Translations under genes and position numbers: made by a program
Shown here: piece by piece, positions 1-7,820 of the stretch
Layout: each line of letters opens with the position of its first letter
How positions within the stretch are numbered: the first letter of the stretch is position 1
Assembly: GCF_009761375.1 (NCBI RefSeq)
Contig: NZ_LEKM01000113.1
Location: 1 to 41,068, forward strand
Reading direction: 5' to 3'
From: Ursidibacter arcticus
GTDB taxonomy: Bacteria; Pseudomonadota; Gammaproteobacteria; Enterobacterales; Pasteurellaceae
Length of the DNA stretch: 41,068 nucleotides
The notes under the pieces: generated by a model
Told to the model about the DNA's origin: nothing
Seen by the model: only the letters and a program-made list of their open reading frames with translations
Database searches by the model: none

Positions 1-9
1 TACTTTTTT

Positions 10-49
10 CAGAAAAATTGCAAAAAAATTGGAAAAACTGACCGCTTGA
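10..49 (-). other. DNA uptake signal (Apl type)
   Basis: GACCGCTTG at 40-48 is the reverse complement of the uptake core CAAGCGGTC. It is preceded by the AT-rich, TTGCAA-containing tract that normally accompanies this signal. It lies downstream of the leftward Sel1 gene, in the 117-base stretch at the window edge where I see no gene. Confidence 0.7.
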
Positions 50-117
50 TGAAAAACAGAGCAAAACAAAGAAAAAACATTCAAATAGCGGTTAATTCTT
101 AGTAAAAATTTACCAAT

Positions 118-912
118 TTATTTTCCCATAGTCTCACACGCCTTCTGTTCACCGTTTTTACAAGCTAATTGGTAATAGGCTAATGCCATTTCTTTATTTG
201 GGCTTGCCACTTTACCCATCTCATAAAAATAAGCGAGGCGATATTGCGAATACGCTTTGCCTTGTTCTGCGGCTTGGCGATAAAAATCAAATGCTCGATG
301 AACATCTTCGTTTGTGCCTAAGCCAAATTCATACATTATGCCTAATTGTTCCTGCAAACTTGCCTTTTTGGGTTGCTGTTGATAAGCCTTAATAAAATTC
401 TCAAAGGCTTTTTCATCATTGCGTTCTGTTCCAATACCGTGAAAATAAAAAATGCCTAACATATCGTAATACAAACCTTGTTCGGTAACTTTCTTAAACC
501 AATAGAAGGCTTGTTTATCATCTTTTGCTACCCATTCACCTTTGTAGTAAGCAAATGCCACTCTGCTTTGTGCATCTCGCTCCCCCAGCTCTGCACTTTT
601 TAAATACCACTTAAAGGCTTCTTTTCCATCTTTTTCCACGCCACGCCCAAACTCGTGCATCACTCCGAGTTGATAAAGGGCGATTGGCTCATTTTGTTGC
701 GCTGCTTTTTTATACCAATGCAAGGCTTTTGAATAATCTTTTTCAAGATAATCTTTAGTTTGCCCGAAATGATAAGCTGTCCCCAGTATCGTTTGTGCCA
801 TTGGATTGCCCTGTTCAGCTTTTTCAGTAAGTTGAGGAATAGTCAGAAATGCCAAGTTTTCTGCCAATGCAAAAGGTGCAAGAAAACTTAAAAAGAACAA
901 AAATTTTTTCAT
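118..912 (-). CDS. Secreted Sel1-repeat protein
   Basis: A 264-residue protein with a typical signal peptide (MKKFLFFLSFLAPFALA, probable cleavage before ENL). The rest is about six Sel1-like helical repeats of roughly 36 residues, each recognisable by LG..Y..G.G...D...A..WY..AA..G. Sel1 repeats form alpha-solenoids used for protein-protein contacts; bacterial examples are often periplasmic or host-interaction proteins, but this one's partner is unknown. AGGA precedes the ATG. It ends with a short tail containing two cysteines (ACKNGEQKACETMGK), matching the CDNGEQVGCD tail of the second Sel1 protein at 2025-2672, so the two look paralogous. A 147-base gap separates it from the upstream membrane-protein gene, so it may or may not share a transcript. 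Confidence 0.85.
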   Translation of the reverse strand: MKKFLFFLSFLAPFALAENLAFLTIPQLTEKAEQGNPMAQTILGTAYHFGQTKDYLEKDYSKALHWYKKAAQQNEPIALYQLGVMHEFGRGVEKDGKEAFKWYLKSAELGERDAQSRVAFAYYKGEWVAKDDKQAFYWFKKVTEQGLYYDMLGIFYFHGIGTERNDEKAFENFIKAYQQQPKKASLQEQLGIMYEFGLGTNEDVHRAFDFYRQAAEQGKAYSQYRLAYFYEMGKVASPNKEMALAYYQLACKNGEQKACETMGK

Positions 913-960
913 TGTTTATCCTTATATAAAAGTTCGGTTAATTTTTCACAGATTTTTGCT

Positions 961-994
961 ATTTGCAAATCTTTGCGAAGAATTGACCGCTTGT
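961..994 (-). other. DNA uptake signal (perfect core)
   Basis: GACCGCTTGT at 985-994 is the exact reverse complement of ACAAGCGGTC. The adjoining tract with two TTTGC motifs at 963-977 matches the extended form of the signal. It lies between two leftward genes. Confidence 0.8.
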
Positions 995-1059
995 TTTAAC
1001 CATAAATTTAATTAAGCGTATTTGCTTCGTTATTTTTATAAATAACCTTACTTTTCAAC

Positions 1060-2022
1060 TTACTTGATGATGTTAGAAAATTTGATGTCCGATGATTTAT
1101 AAGGATTAATCCATTTTTCTATTTCTTGTAGAGATAAATGAGTTTTAGCAAATTCAATTAATCTTTTACCGACTTTTTCATTTACTTGAATATGTGCCAC
1201 ATTATTTTCATTGCATTGAATAAAACGTAGTAAAATGGCTTTCATCTGTTCGGTGAGATATTGTTCTTTGGTTTCTTTAGCTTCTTCGCCTGCTTTTTCT
1301 TGCTCTGCTGTTTGTTGCACAGCTTCTTTTCTATCCGCTAAAATTGCCCAAATATAAATTAACTGTTGCAAATAGAGCGGTTTAAAATCCTTATCGCTGA
1401 GTGAAGCGATGTGATAAAGCTCCGCCAACTCTTGATTTAGACTGTCTAACCGCATTTCATAATCACATAACCGCACTTCGCCATATTGGGCTTCATTTTG
1501 GGCAATTTCGCCTTCAAATTGCTCAATTTCGTGCTGTTTTAGGACAATAAGTTGATAAATAGAACAATCGTAAAGCTGAGAATATAAAAAATCTATACAA
1601 TTAAACCTTTCATCTCGCTCCTGTTGGGTGAGTTCCTTATCCTTTCTCGACCATTCATAAGCCCACTTTTTCATATCATTATGTTGTAATAAAACTGCTA
1701 CGCTATCAAATTTCTGCTTTAAATTTGGTAAAGACGCATCTATTTTCTGCTCTAACTGCACCTGCTGTTTATTAAGTTTATCTAAGTTTTTTTGTGCATT
1801 TTCACTCTCTTTTATAAAGGATTGATAAGTAAATATTGCCGCAATAACGGGCACAGCTGTACCAGCCGTGATTAACACCCCAAATAGGGCAAACACCCAA
1901 AGACTAATGTCCCATAAACGTTTGACTTCGTGGATTTTTATCAAAAAACTTATCGAAAAAATCAAAAGGGCAAGACCCAATAGCACATAAATAAGATAGC
2001 AACAATTCTTTTTATTTATCAT
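1060..2022 (-). CDS. Membrane-anchored coiled-coil protein of unknown function
   Basis: A 320-residue protein. Two hydrophobic segments near the N-terminus (about residues 8-29 and 38-66) suggest membrane anchoring. They are followed by a charged, glutamine-rich helical region (about 75-110) likely to be coiled coil, then a mostly helical soluble domain and a very E/K/Q-rich stretch near residues 235-260. I recognise no family. The start lies 2 bases after the stop of the upstream Sel1 gene, and its ribosome-binding GGGAG sits inside that gene's last codons, so the two are probably translationally coupled. The tight pairing suggests they act together, perhaps on opposite faces of the inner membrane; that is inference. 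Confidence 0.75.
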   Translation of the reverse strand: MINKKNCCYLIYVLLGLALLIFSISFLIKIHEVKRLWDISLWVFALFGVLITAGTAVPVIAAIFTYQSFIKESENAQKNLDKLNKQQVQLEQKIDASLPNLKQKFDSVAVLLQHNDMKKWAYEWSRKDKELTQQERDERFNCIDFLYSQLYDCSIYQLIVLKQHEIEQFEGEIAQNEAQYGEVRLCDYEMRLDSLNQELAELYHIASLSDKDFKPLYLQQLIYIWAILADRKEAVQQTAEQEKAGEEAKETKEQYLTEQMKAILLRFIQCNENNVAHIQVNEKVGKRLIEFAKTHLSLQEIEKWINPYKSSDIKFSNIIK

Positions 2023-2024
2023 TA

Positions 2025-2672
2025 CTATCTCCCGCTATTCAATATACGATAATTGTCACATCCAACTTGCTCACCATTATCACAAGCTAGCCCAAAATAA
2101 TCTTTTGCTTTACTTTTATCTTGTCTAACGCCTCGTCCATTGGCATACATCACCCCTAAATTAGATTGAGCATTTGCATTCCCTTGTTCAGCAGCTTGTT
2201 GATACCATTTCACTGCTTGATGATAATCTTGTTTGACGCCGTGTCCGTTGTCATACATCACCCCTAAATTAGATTGAGCCACCGCAACCCCTTGTTCTGC
2301 GGCTTTTTGATACCATTTCACAGCTTGATGATAATCTTGTTTGACGCCTTGTCCGTCGGCATACATCACCCCTAAATTATATTGAGCATTTGCATTCCCT
2401 TGTTCAGCAGCTTTTTGATACCATTTCACTGCTTGATGATAATCTTGTTTGACGCCTTGTCCAGTGGAATACATATACCCTAAATAAAATTGAGCCTTTG
2501 CATTCCCTTGTTCTGCGGCTTTTTGATACCATTTCACTGCTTGATGATAATCTTGTTTTTTATAAGCCTCAATCCCTTGTTGAAACTGTTGTTCAGGGGT
2601 GTTGGCGTAAACCAAGCTTGACGTAGCGGTGGCAAGAAGGGTGGTGACAAATAATGTTTTAAATTTTTTCAT
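2025..2672 (-). CDS. Secreted Sel1-repeat protein with near-identical repeats
   Basis: A 215-residue protein with a signal peptide (cleavage probably after VYA, residue 23). Residues 41-184 are four almost identical 36-residue Sel1 repeats, each starting DYHQAVKWYQ and continuing AAEQG. The C-terminal tail carries a cysteine pair (CDNGEQVGCD) also found in the neighbouring Sel1 protein. Repeats this similar at DNA level point to recent tandem duplication, so copy number may vary between strains. It is the middle gene of a leftward group: a 91-residue protein lies 31 bases upstream and the membrane protein 2 bases downstream. The specific role is unknown. Confidence 0.88.
   Translation of the reverse strand: MKKFKTLFVTTLLATATSSLVYANTPEQQFQQGIEAYKKQDYHQAVKWYQKAAEQGNAKAQFYLGYMYSTGQGVKQDYHQAVKWYQKAAEQGNANAQYNLGVMYADGQGVKQDYHQAVKWYQKAAEQGVAVAQSNLGVMYDNGHGVKQDYHQAVKWYQQAAEQGNANAQSNLGVMYANGRGVRQDKSKAKDYFGLACDNGEQVGCDNYRILNSGR
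2121..2552 (-). repeat. Four tandem 108-bp repeats inside a Sel1 gene
   Basis: The four units lie at 2552-2445, 2444-2337, 2336-2229 and 2228-2121. They encode the 36-residue Sel1 repeats and differ at few positions. The 108-bp unit is a whole number of codons, so gain or loss of a unit would keep the reading frame. Confidence 0.85.
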
Positions 2673-2703
2673 TTTTTCTTCCTTATAAAATTGGGTAAAA
2701 ATG

Positions 2704-2979
2704 TTATTGAATAGCTAAAATGGCATATAGATTGGCTTCAATGGTGGGCTGTTCAGCTAAATCAGCTCGACCATTTAGAATGGCTTGGATATCGTTCATT
2801 AATGAATAGATATGCTGTAATTTCTCAAACTCGTCGGGTAAATCGTTTAAAAATTTAAGCCTAACCTTTATTAGTAAGTCTTTATCTAAAAAATCAAGTT
2901 GAGATAACTGTGGGTAAAGTTTTTCACGCCAAATATCTTTGATATGCTCTTTACGTTCTAGCGTATATTTATCGATCAT
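2704..2979 (-). CDS. Small hypothetical protein
   Basis: A 91-residue soluble protein, acidic to neutral and mostly helical, with no signal peptide and no motif I recognise. The ATG at 2979 is chosen over an upstream in-frame TTG because GGAG lies 8 bases before the ATG. It is the first gene of the leftward group and the nearest gene on that side of oriC. In E. coli this side of oriC holds mioC and asnC; this protein resembles neither. Confidence 0.6.
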   Translation of the reverse strand: MIDKYTLERKEHIKDIWREKLYPQLSQLDFLDKDLLIKVRLKFLNDLPDEFEKLQHIYSLMNDIQAILNGRADLAEQPTIEANLYAILAIQ

Positions 2980-3016
2980 ACCGTACTCCAAAATAGTTTA
3001 TGTTTAGCAAGATAGT

Positions 3017-3060
3017 GTTAGCTTTCCTGTAAAGGAAAGCTAACAATGAGTATACTCATT
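3017..3060. repeat. Two adjacent perfect palindromes beside oriC
   Basis: A 12-bp perfect stem (GTTAGCTTTCCT at 3017-3028, complement at 3033-3044) with loop GTAA is followed at once by a 16-bp perfect palindrome at 3045-3060 (AATGAGTATACTCATT). Neither has a T-run, so ordinary Rho-independent termination is not obvious. They lie between the small hypothetical gene and oriC. The stretch 3061-3264 holds no convincing gene. Confidence 0.7.
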
Positions 3061-3271
3061 GGAATTTTTGAGCCTTTTAAGATAGGTAAAAGAAGAAAGA
3101 TGAGAAAAATGTCAAAAATAAAGAGGCGTGTTGAATAAGCGTTATATCGCTGTTTTAGGCTTTTGAGGTAAAAATGTAGTTTTGCTTGATGAAGGGCCGT
3201 TATTGAAAACATAAGCGGTAAGATTACTCTTAGCTTTTGCAACTTTTCGCTGAATTACGCCAAAATCCCCC

Positions 3272-3370
3272 TGTGGATAACTTATAATAAAACTGTCATT
3301 AAGTTGAGATCTATTCAAGGATAAGTGATCGTAAAAAATGATCTGTGGATAAGTAATGATCTTATTCACA
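3272..3370. promoter_or_regulatory. DnaA boxes of oriC
   Basis: TGTGGATAA at 3272-3280 and again at 3344-3352 are perfect consensus boxes (TTATCCACA on the minus strand). TTATTCACA at 3362-3370 on the plus strand has one mismatch. The two boxes at 3344 and 3362 point in opposite directions, 9 bases apart. Weaker TTATCC matches occur nearby. Confidence 0.88.
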
Positions 3371-3482
3371 ACAAAGATCCTCGTTTTTTGATCATTTTAT
3401 ACAGTTTTAGATCCATTTTAACTTATTGTTTTTACTCTTTATTTTAGACTTATCCTAAAAATTGAGGTTATCTAATAAAAAT

Positions 3483-3524
3483 AATAATAAAGATCTCTAT
3501 ATAAAGATCTTATTTATATAGATC
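3483..3524 (-). promoter_or_regulatory. DNA unwinding element with three 13-mer-like repeats
   Basis: On the minus strand three 13-base units begin GATCT and continue with A/T only (3512-3524, 3497-3509, 3483-3495), spaced 14-15 bases apart. This resembles the E. coli oriC L/M/R 13-mers (GATCTnTTnTTTT), on the same, mnmG-proximal side. Confidence 0.82.
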
Positions 3525-3575
3525 GCAACTATCCTGAACCGATCTTCAAAATAGCTTTTCTAGGATCTTCTTTTT

Positions 3576-3588
3576 TCAGGTACAATAG
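3576..3588 (+). promoter_or_regulatory. Probable mnmG promoter (-10 region)
   Basis: TACAAT at 3581-3586 is a good -10 element 37 bases before the mnmG ATG. No strong -35 is visible. The surrounding 13 bases TCAGGTACAATAG recur exactly upstream of mnmE at 35947-35959. Confidence 0.5.
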
Positions 3589-3622
3589 ATCGTTTTGATT
3601 TTTGAATGTATTAAAGGTTTAT

Positions 3623-5512
3623 ATGATTTATCGTGAAATATATGATGTGATTGTGGTTGGTGGTGGGCACGCTGGTACGGAAGCGGCACTTGCTCCTGCT
3701 CGAATGGGGCTAAAAACGTTATTATTAACCCATAATGTCGATACACTAGGACAAATGTCTTGTAATCCTGCTATTGGAGGAATTGGTAAAGGGCATTTAG
3801 TCAAAGAGATTGATGCAATGGGTGGTTTAATGGCTACGGCAACGGATCACGCAGGTATTCAATTTAGAACGTTAAATAGTAGTAAAGGCCCTGCAGTTCG
3901 TGCAACGCGTGCTCAAGCGGACCGTGTGCTATATCGTCAAGCGGTACGCACTGCATTAGAAAACCAAGCTAATTTAGATATTTTCCAACAGGAAGTCGTG
4001 GATATTTTAGTGGAAAATAATCGAGCTGTTGGTGCAGTGACTAAAATGGGTTTAACCTTTAAAGCGAAAGCCGTTATTTTAACGGCAGGTACTTTCTTAG
4101 CCGGTAAGATCCATATTGGTTTAGATAATTATGCAGGCGGTCGAGCAGGCGATCCTGCAGCGACTATGTTGGCTGATCGTTTGCGTGATCTGAATTTGCG
4201 TGTGGATCGCTTAAAAACAGGGACACCCCCTCGTTTAGATGCCAGAACCATTGATTTTTCAGTGTTAGCACAACAACACGGTGATGATGTATTACCTGTA
4301 TTTTCTTTTATGGGATCGGTTGAACAACACCCTCGCCAAATTCCTTGTTATATCACTCACACAAACGAGCAAACTCACGATTTGATCCGCAATAGTTTAG
4401 ATCGTAGTCCGATGTACACTGGAATTATTGAAGGGATTGGCCCACGTTATTGCCCTTCTATTGAAGATAAAGTGATGCGTTTTAGTGATCGTAATAGCCA
4501 CCAGATTTATTTAGAACCTGAAGGTTTAACCACTATTGAAGTTTATCCTAATGGTATTTCAACAAGTTTGCCTTTTGATGTGCAAATGGGCATTGTTAAT
4601 TCGATGAAAGGCTTAGAAAAAACGCGTATTTTAAAACCGGGCTATGCAATTGAGTATGATTACTTTGATCCGAGAGATTTAAAACCAACCTTAGAAACCA
4701 AAGCCATTGATGGTTTATTTTTTGCAGGGCAAATAAACGGTACAACAGGTTATGAAGAAGCTGGGGCTCAAGGCTTATTAGCAGGGATTAACGCAGGGTT
4801 ACAAGTGCAAGGAAAAGAGCCTTGGTTCCCTACTCGTGATCAAGCTTACACAGGGGTATTAGTTGATGATCTCTGTACTTTAGGGACAAAAGAGCCTTAT
4901 CGAGTATTTACTTCTCGTGCGGAATACCGCTTATTATTGCGTGAAGATAATGCCGATATTCGTCTAACGCCAATTGCTTACCAAATGGGGCTAATTGATG
5001 AAGCTCGTTGGGCTCGTTTCAATCAGAAAATGGATAATATTGAGAAAGAGCGTGAGCGTTTAAAACAGATTTGGGTGCATTTACAGAGCGTAAACCTTGA
5101 TGAAGTTAATCGTTTACTCAGTAGTCCATTAGCACGAGAAGCCAGTGGTGAAGATTTATTACGCCGTCCAGAAGTAACCTATGAAAAATTAACTCAAATT
5201 GAGCCTTTTGCTCCTGCTATTGAAGATAAACAAGCAGCAGAGCAAGTGGAAATTGCAATTAAATATCAAGGTTATATTGAACATCAATATCAGGAAATTG
5301 AACGTCATAAACGCCACGAAAATACACTTATTCCTGCGGAATTTGATTATGATAAAGTGGAAAGTTTATCAAATGAAGTGCGTGCGAAATTAACCCAACA
5401 TCGCCCAGTTTCAATCGGGCAAGCAAGCCGTATTTCAGGTATTACTCCTGCTGCGATTTCAATTTTATTAGTCGCCTTGAAAAAACAAGGTATGTTGAAA
5501 CGTGGTGAGTAA
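3623..5512 (+). CDS. mnmG: tRNA uridine-5-carboxymethylaminomethyl modification enzyme MnmG (GidA)
   Basis: A 629-residue FAD-binding protein, the same length as E. coli MnmG. It shows the N-terminal dinucleotide-binding motif ([13 protein letters not shown]), the conserved [13 protein letters not shown] segment and the [12 protein letters not shown] segment. With MnmE it makes the cmnm5/mnm5 group on the wobble uridine of certain tRNAs, using FAD, NADH and methylene-tetrahydrofolate. The ATG at 3623 is chosen over an in-frame TTG at 3602 because AAGG precedes it and the length and N-terminus then match the family. It is followed after 12 bases by rsmG, the usual pairing next to oriC. Its partner gene mnmE is at 35993. 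Confidence 0.97.
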   Translation: MIYREIYDVIVVGGGHAGTEAALAPARMGLKTLLLTHNVDTLGQMSCNPAIGGIGKGHLVKEIDAMGGLMATATDHAGIQFRTLNSSKGPAVRATRAQADRVLYRQAVRTALENQANLDIFQQEVVDILVENNRAVGAVTKMGLTFKAKAVILTAGTFLAGKIHIGLDNYAGGRAGDPAATMLADRLRDLNLRVDRLKTGTPPRLDARTIDFSVLAQQHGDDVLPVFSFMGSVEQHPRQIPCYITHTNEQTHDLIRNSLDRSPMYTGIIEGIGPRYCPSIEDKVMRFSDRNSHQIYLEPEGLTTIEVYPNGISTSLPFDVQMGIVNSMKGLEKTRILKPGYAIEYDYFDPRDLKPTLETKAIDGLFFAGQINGTTGYEEAGAQGLLAGINAGLQVQGKEPWFPTRDQAYTGVLVDDLCTLGTKEPYRVFTSRAEYRLLLREDNADIRLTPIAYQMGLIDEARWARFNQKMDNIEKERERLKQIWVHLQSVNLDEVNRLLSSPLAREASGEDLLRRPEVTYEKLTQIEPFAPAIEDKQAAEQVEIAIKYQGYIEHQYQEIERHKRHENTLIPAEFDYDKVESLSNEVRAKLTQHRPVSIGQASRISGITPAAISILLVALKKQGMLKRGE

Positions 5513-5524
5513 GGAATTTGTAAA

Positions 5525-6136
5525 ATGTTAGCAAAATTAGACCGCTTGTTAGCTCAAGCGGATATTCAACTAAGCCCTGAACAAAAACAGCAAGTTATTG
5601 ATTTTGTTAAATTATTAGATAAATGGAATAAAGCCTATAATTTAACATCGGTGCGTGATCCGAACGAAATGTTGATTAAACATATTTTGGATAGTCTTGT
5701 GGTAAGTAAGCATCTGCAAGGATCGCATTTTATTGATGTTGGAACAGGGCCGGGGTTGCCGGGTATTCCCCTTGCGATAGCTAATCCAGATAAACAATTT
5801 GTGCTGTTAGATAGTTTAGGAAAACGTATTACTTTTATTAAAAATGCCATTCGTGAGCTGAAATTAACCAATGTTGAACCTGTGCTTAGTCGTGTGGAAG
5901 AATTTCAAGAAACGCAATTTGATGGCGTACTTAGTCGAGCTTTTGCTTCATTAAATGATATGGTGGACTGGTGTTACCATCTACCTAATCAAAATGGGCG
6001 TTTTTATGCGTTAAAAGGGATTTATCAAAGCGAAGAAATTGAGCAAATTACACGTCCGATTGAATTGTTAGAGGTTATTCCATTACAAGTGCCAGAGCTT
6101 GTTGGAGAGCGTCATTTAATTGTATTAAAAAAGTAA
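5525..6136 (+). CDS. rsmG: 16S rRNA (guanine-527-N7) methyltransferase RsmG (GidB)
   Basis: A 203-residue methyltransferase (E. coli about 207). The SAM-binding motif [15 protein letters not shown] and the SRAFASL segment are characteristic. It methylates N7 of G527 in 16S rRNA; loss of this family causes low-level streptomycin resistance. It lies 12 bases after mnmG and is almost certainly co-transcribed with it. A DNA uptake signal is embedded in its first codons (5540-5549), where LDRLLAQA is encoded. In E. coli atpI follows directly; here about 8 kb of other genes intervene. Confidence 0.96.
   Translation: MLAKLDRLLAQADIQLSPEQKQQVIDFVKLLDKWNKAYNLTSVRDPNEMLIKHILDSLVVSKHLQGSHFIDVGTGPGLPGIPLAIANPDKQFVLLDSLGKRITFIKNAIRELKLTNVEPVLSRVEEFQETQFDGVLSRAFASLNDMVDWCYHLPNQNGRFYALKGIYQSEEIEQITRPIELLEVIPLQVPELVGERHLIVLKK
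5531..5549 (-). other. DNA uptake signal inside the rsmG start
   Basis: GACCGCTTGT at 5540-5549 is the exact reverse complement of ACAAGCGGTC and is preceded by GCAAAATTA. It is accommodated in the coding frame of rsmG within its first ten codons. Confidence 0.75.
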
Positions 6137-6156
6137 ATTACAACGGTTAAGTAGTT

Positions 6157-6972
6157 ATGCAACATCATTATCTTGAAATGCAAGAGCATTTTCTTTATGT
6201 GCCTTATTATCAGCATCATAGACGAATTCGAGTATTGCTACCGAAAGATTATCACCACGAGCAGTGGCAACGTTATCCAGTGTTATATATGCACGATGGG
6301 CAAAATGTGTTTTATAGCAAAGAGTCTTATTCAGGGCATTCTTGGAAAATTATTCCAACAATTAAAAATACGCACGAATTACCGAGGCTAATTATTGTTG
6401 GAATTGATAATGCAGGCGTTGATCGTCTTGATGAATATGGGCCTTGGAAAACGGATGTAGGAAAAGGCTTTGTTGCTAATGCTGGCGGAAAAGGAATGGA
6501 TTATGCAAGATGGGTGGTTGAAACGGTTAAACCTTTTGTTGATCAGCATTATCGTACTCTACCAGAGCGTGAACAAACCTTACTTGCAGGTAGCTCAATG
6601 GGCGGTATTATTACCGCTTATATGGGAGCAGCATATCCACATATTTTCGGACATCTTGGGGTGTTTTCTTTAGCATCTTGGTTTAGTGAACCTGCTTTTC
6701 TGCAATTTATTCATCATCATTCACTAGCCAAAGGGAGTAAAGTTTTTATTCAAGTTGGGACAAATGAAGGCGATGAAGTGGATTCCCATTTTATTTCAAA
6801 TATGAACCAAGGCTACATTGATTGTACCTTGCATTATTATCAAGCACTATTGCGTACAGGACATCCACTTGATCATATTCGCTTACGCATAATGGCGAAT
6901 GAAATCCACCACGAAATGCACTGGGCAGATCATTTTGTGGATTTTCTGCGGTTTTCATTAGTGGATAATTAA
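6157..6972 (+). CDS. Alpha/beta-hydrolase esterase (EstD/YieL-like family)
   Basis: A 271-residue putative esterase. It has the nucleophile elbow GSSMGG (residues 145-150, serine 147), an upstream YMHDGQNVF segment typical of the esterase-D/YieL-type fold, and a C-terminal histidine-rich region (EIHHEMHW) that may supply the catalytic His. No signal peptide is seen, so it is probably cytoplasmic. It starts 20 bases after rsmG, so it may be read from the mnmG promoter, but the ribosome site is weak. It converges on a second, different esterase at 7059-7811. The substrate is unknown; carboxylic esters, thioesters or siderophore esters are all possible. Confidence 0.8.
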   Translation: MQHHYLEMQEHFLYVPYYQHHRRIRVLLPKDYHHEQWQRYPVLYMHDGQNVFYSKESYSGHSWKIIPTIKNTHELPRLIIVGIDNAGVDRLDEYGPWKTDVGKGFVANAGGKGMDYARWVVETVKPFVDQHYRTLPEREQTLLAGSSMGGIITAYMGAAYPHIFGHLGVFSLASWFSEPAFLQFIHHHSLAKGSKVFIQVGTNEGDEVDSHFISNMNQGYIDCTLHYYQALLRTGHPLDHIRLRIMANEIHHEMHWADHFVDFLRFSLVDN

Positions 6973-6975
6973 AAA

Positions 6976-7028
6976 TAAGCGGTCATTTTTCCTTGAAAAT
7001 TTGCAATATTTTATAAAATGACCGGTTA
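6976..7028. terminator. Bidirectional terminator built from inverted uptake signals
   Basis: The arms TAAGCGGTCATTTT (6976-6989) and its near-complement at 7015-7028 pair with one mismatch around a loop containing TTTGCAA. It sits between two convergent genes, each arm carrying the AAGCGGTC core (one base changed on the right arm). T-rich tracts inside and next to the arms fit termination in both directions. Confidence 0.72.
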
Positions 7029-7058
7029 TAGCTTAATTTTACAAGATGATATATTAAG

Positions 7059-7811
7059 TTAAATAATTCCTTGCTCTTCTAACTTACCTAAGAAATAAGG
7101 CATTTGAACTCGCCACCAAGGCCAATCGTGATCAACATCTTTTCCCCAAAAGTCAAACCAACCGTCAATACCTTTTGCTTTAAAGGCGTATTCTAAGCGT
7201 TTGGTATCTTCAATATGTTGTTCTTCCCAAGCACCTTGCCCTACGGCAACAATATAGTGATTTTGACGATAACGATCTAAAAACCAGTTATCCTGTTGGT
7301 TCCAAAGATAATCAATAGGAGAATTGAAATAAACTGTTGGATTACCATTAAATTCGTGAGTAAAGAAACGAGCATCATATACACCACTGAGTGCAATAGC
7401 GACATCAAATAAATCTGGGTGGCGTAATGCAAAGTTAATCGTATGAAACCCGCCCATACTACAACCTGTTGCTATCATCGTACCGCTCAAGTTGGATTCA
7501 TAACGAATAAGCGGCACTAATTCATTGATAATATAGCGATCATAAGCATTATGAGCTTGAGCCATATCCTGCCCTGATTTCCATTCTGCTAACCAAGATT
7601 CACTATCAAACGAATCGGGGGTATAAAATTTTATTAGCCCTCTCTCAATAAATGAACGACAAGCATCAATCATTCCAAAATTGCCATATTCATTTTGGTT
7701 TCCACCTGATGATGGAAAAACAATAACGGGTTTGCCTGAGTGTCCATAAACATTAAAGTGCATTTCTCTACCGAGCTCACCACTCCAATGACTTCTTTTT
7801 TCAAAATACAT
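7059..7811 (-). CDS. Esterase family protein (serine alpha/beta-hydrolase)
   Basis: A 250-residue cytoplasmic protein of the putative-esterase family. The nucleophile elbow is GCSMGG (residues 116-121, serine 118). An early VIVFPSSGGNQNEYGNFGM segment is probably the oxyanion-hole region, and the C-terminal DVDHDWPWW could supply the catalytic His near residue 229. It starts 9 bases after the ATP-grasp gene; AAGGA overlaps that gene's stop codon, indicating translational coupling. The coupling suggests it acts on the ATP-grasp product or substrate. No function is known to me. Confidence 0.8.
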   Translation of the reverse strand: MYFEKRSHWSGELGREMHFNVYGHSGKPVIVFPSSGGNQNEYGNFGMIDACRSFIERGLIKFYTPDSFDSESWLAEWKSGQDMAQAHNAYDRYIINELVPLIRYESNLSGTMIATGCSMGGFHTINFALRHPDLFDVAIALSGVYDARFFTHEFNGNPTVYFNSPIDYLWNQQDNWFLDRYRQNHYIVAVGQGAWEEQHIEDTKRLEYAFKAKGIDGWFDFWGKDVDHDWPWWRVQMPYFLGKLEEQGII

Positions 7812-7820
7812 AGTTATTCC

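Larger units (their letters stand above)
3265..3600. other. oriC: Chromosomal replication origin (oriC)
   Basis: This non-coding, very AT-rich stretch sits directly upstream of mnmG, the gene that borders oriC in E. coli and many gammaproteobacteria. It contains two perfect consensus DnaA boxes and a one-mismatch box, 13 GATC (Dam/SeqA) sites between 3308 and 3591, and three AT-rich 13-mer-like repeats on the mnmG side. Read from mnmG outward the order matches E. coli: 13-mers, a box in R1 orientation (TGTGAATAA), then boxes in R4 orientation (TTATCCACA). Genes to the left run leftward and most to the right run rightward, as expected for diverging forks. Exact boundaries are uncertain. Confidence 0.9.

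Noticed and set aside
3018-3369. Two leftward reading frames of about 75 residues in the mnmG upstream region
   Set aside because: They overlap the palindromes and the DnaA boxes, lack ribosome sites and resemble no protein; the oriC reading explains the DNA better.
3602-3622. Seven-residue N-terminal extension of MnmG from a TTG codon
   Set aside because: The ATG at 3623 has a better ribosome site and gives exactly the family length and N-terminus.
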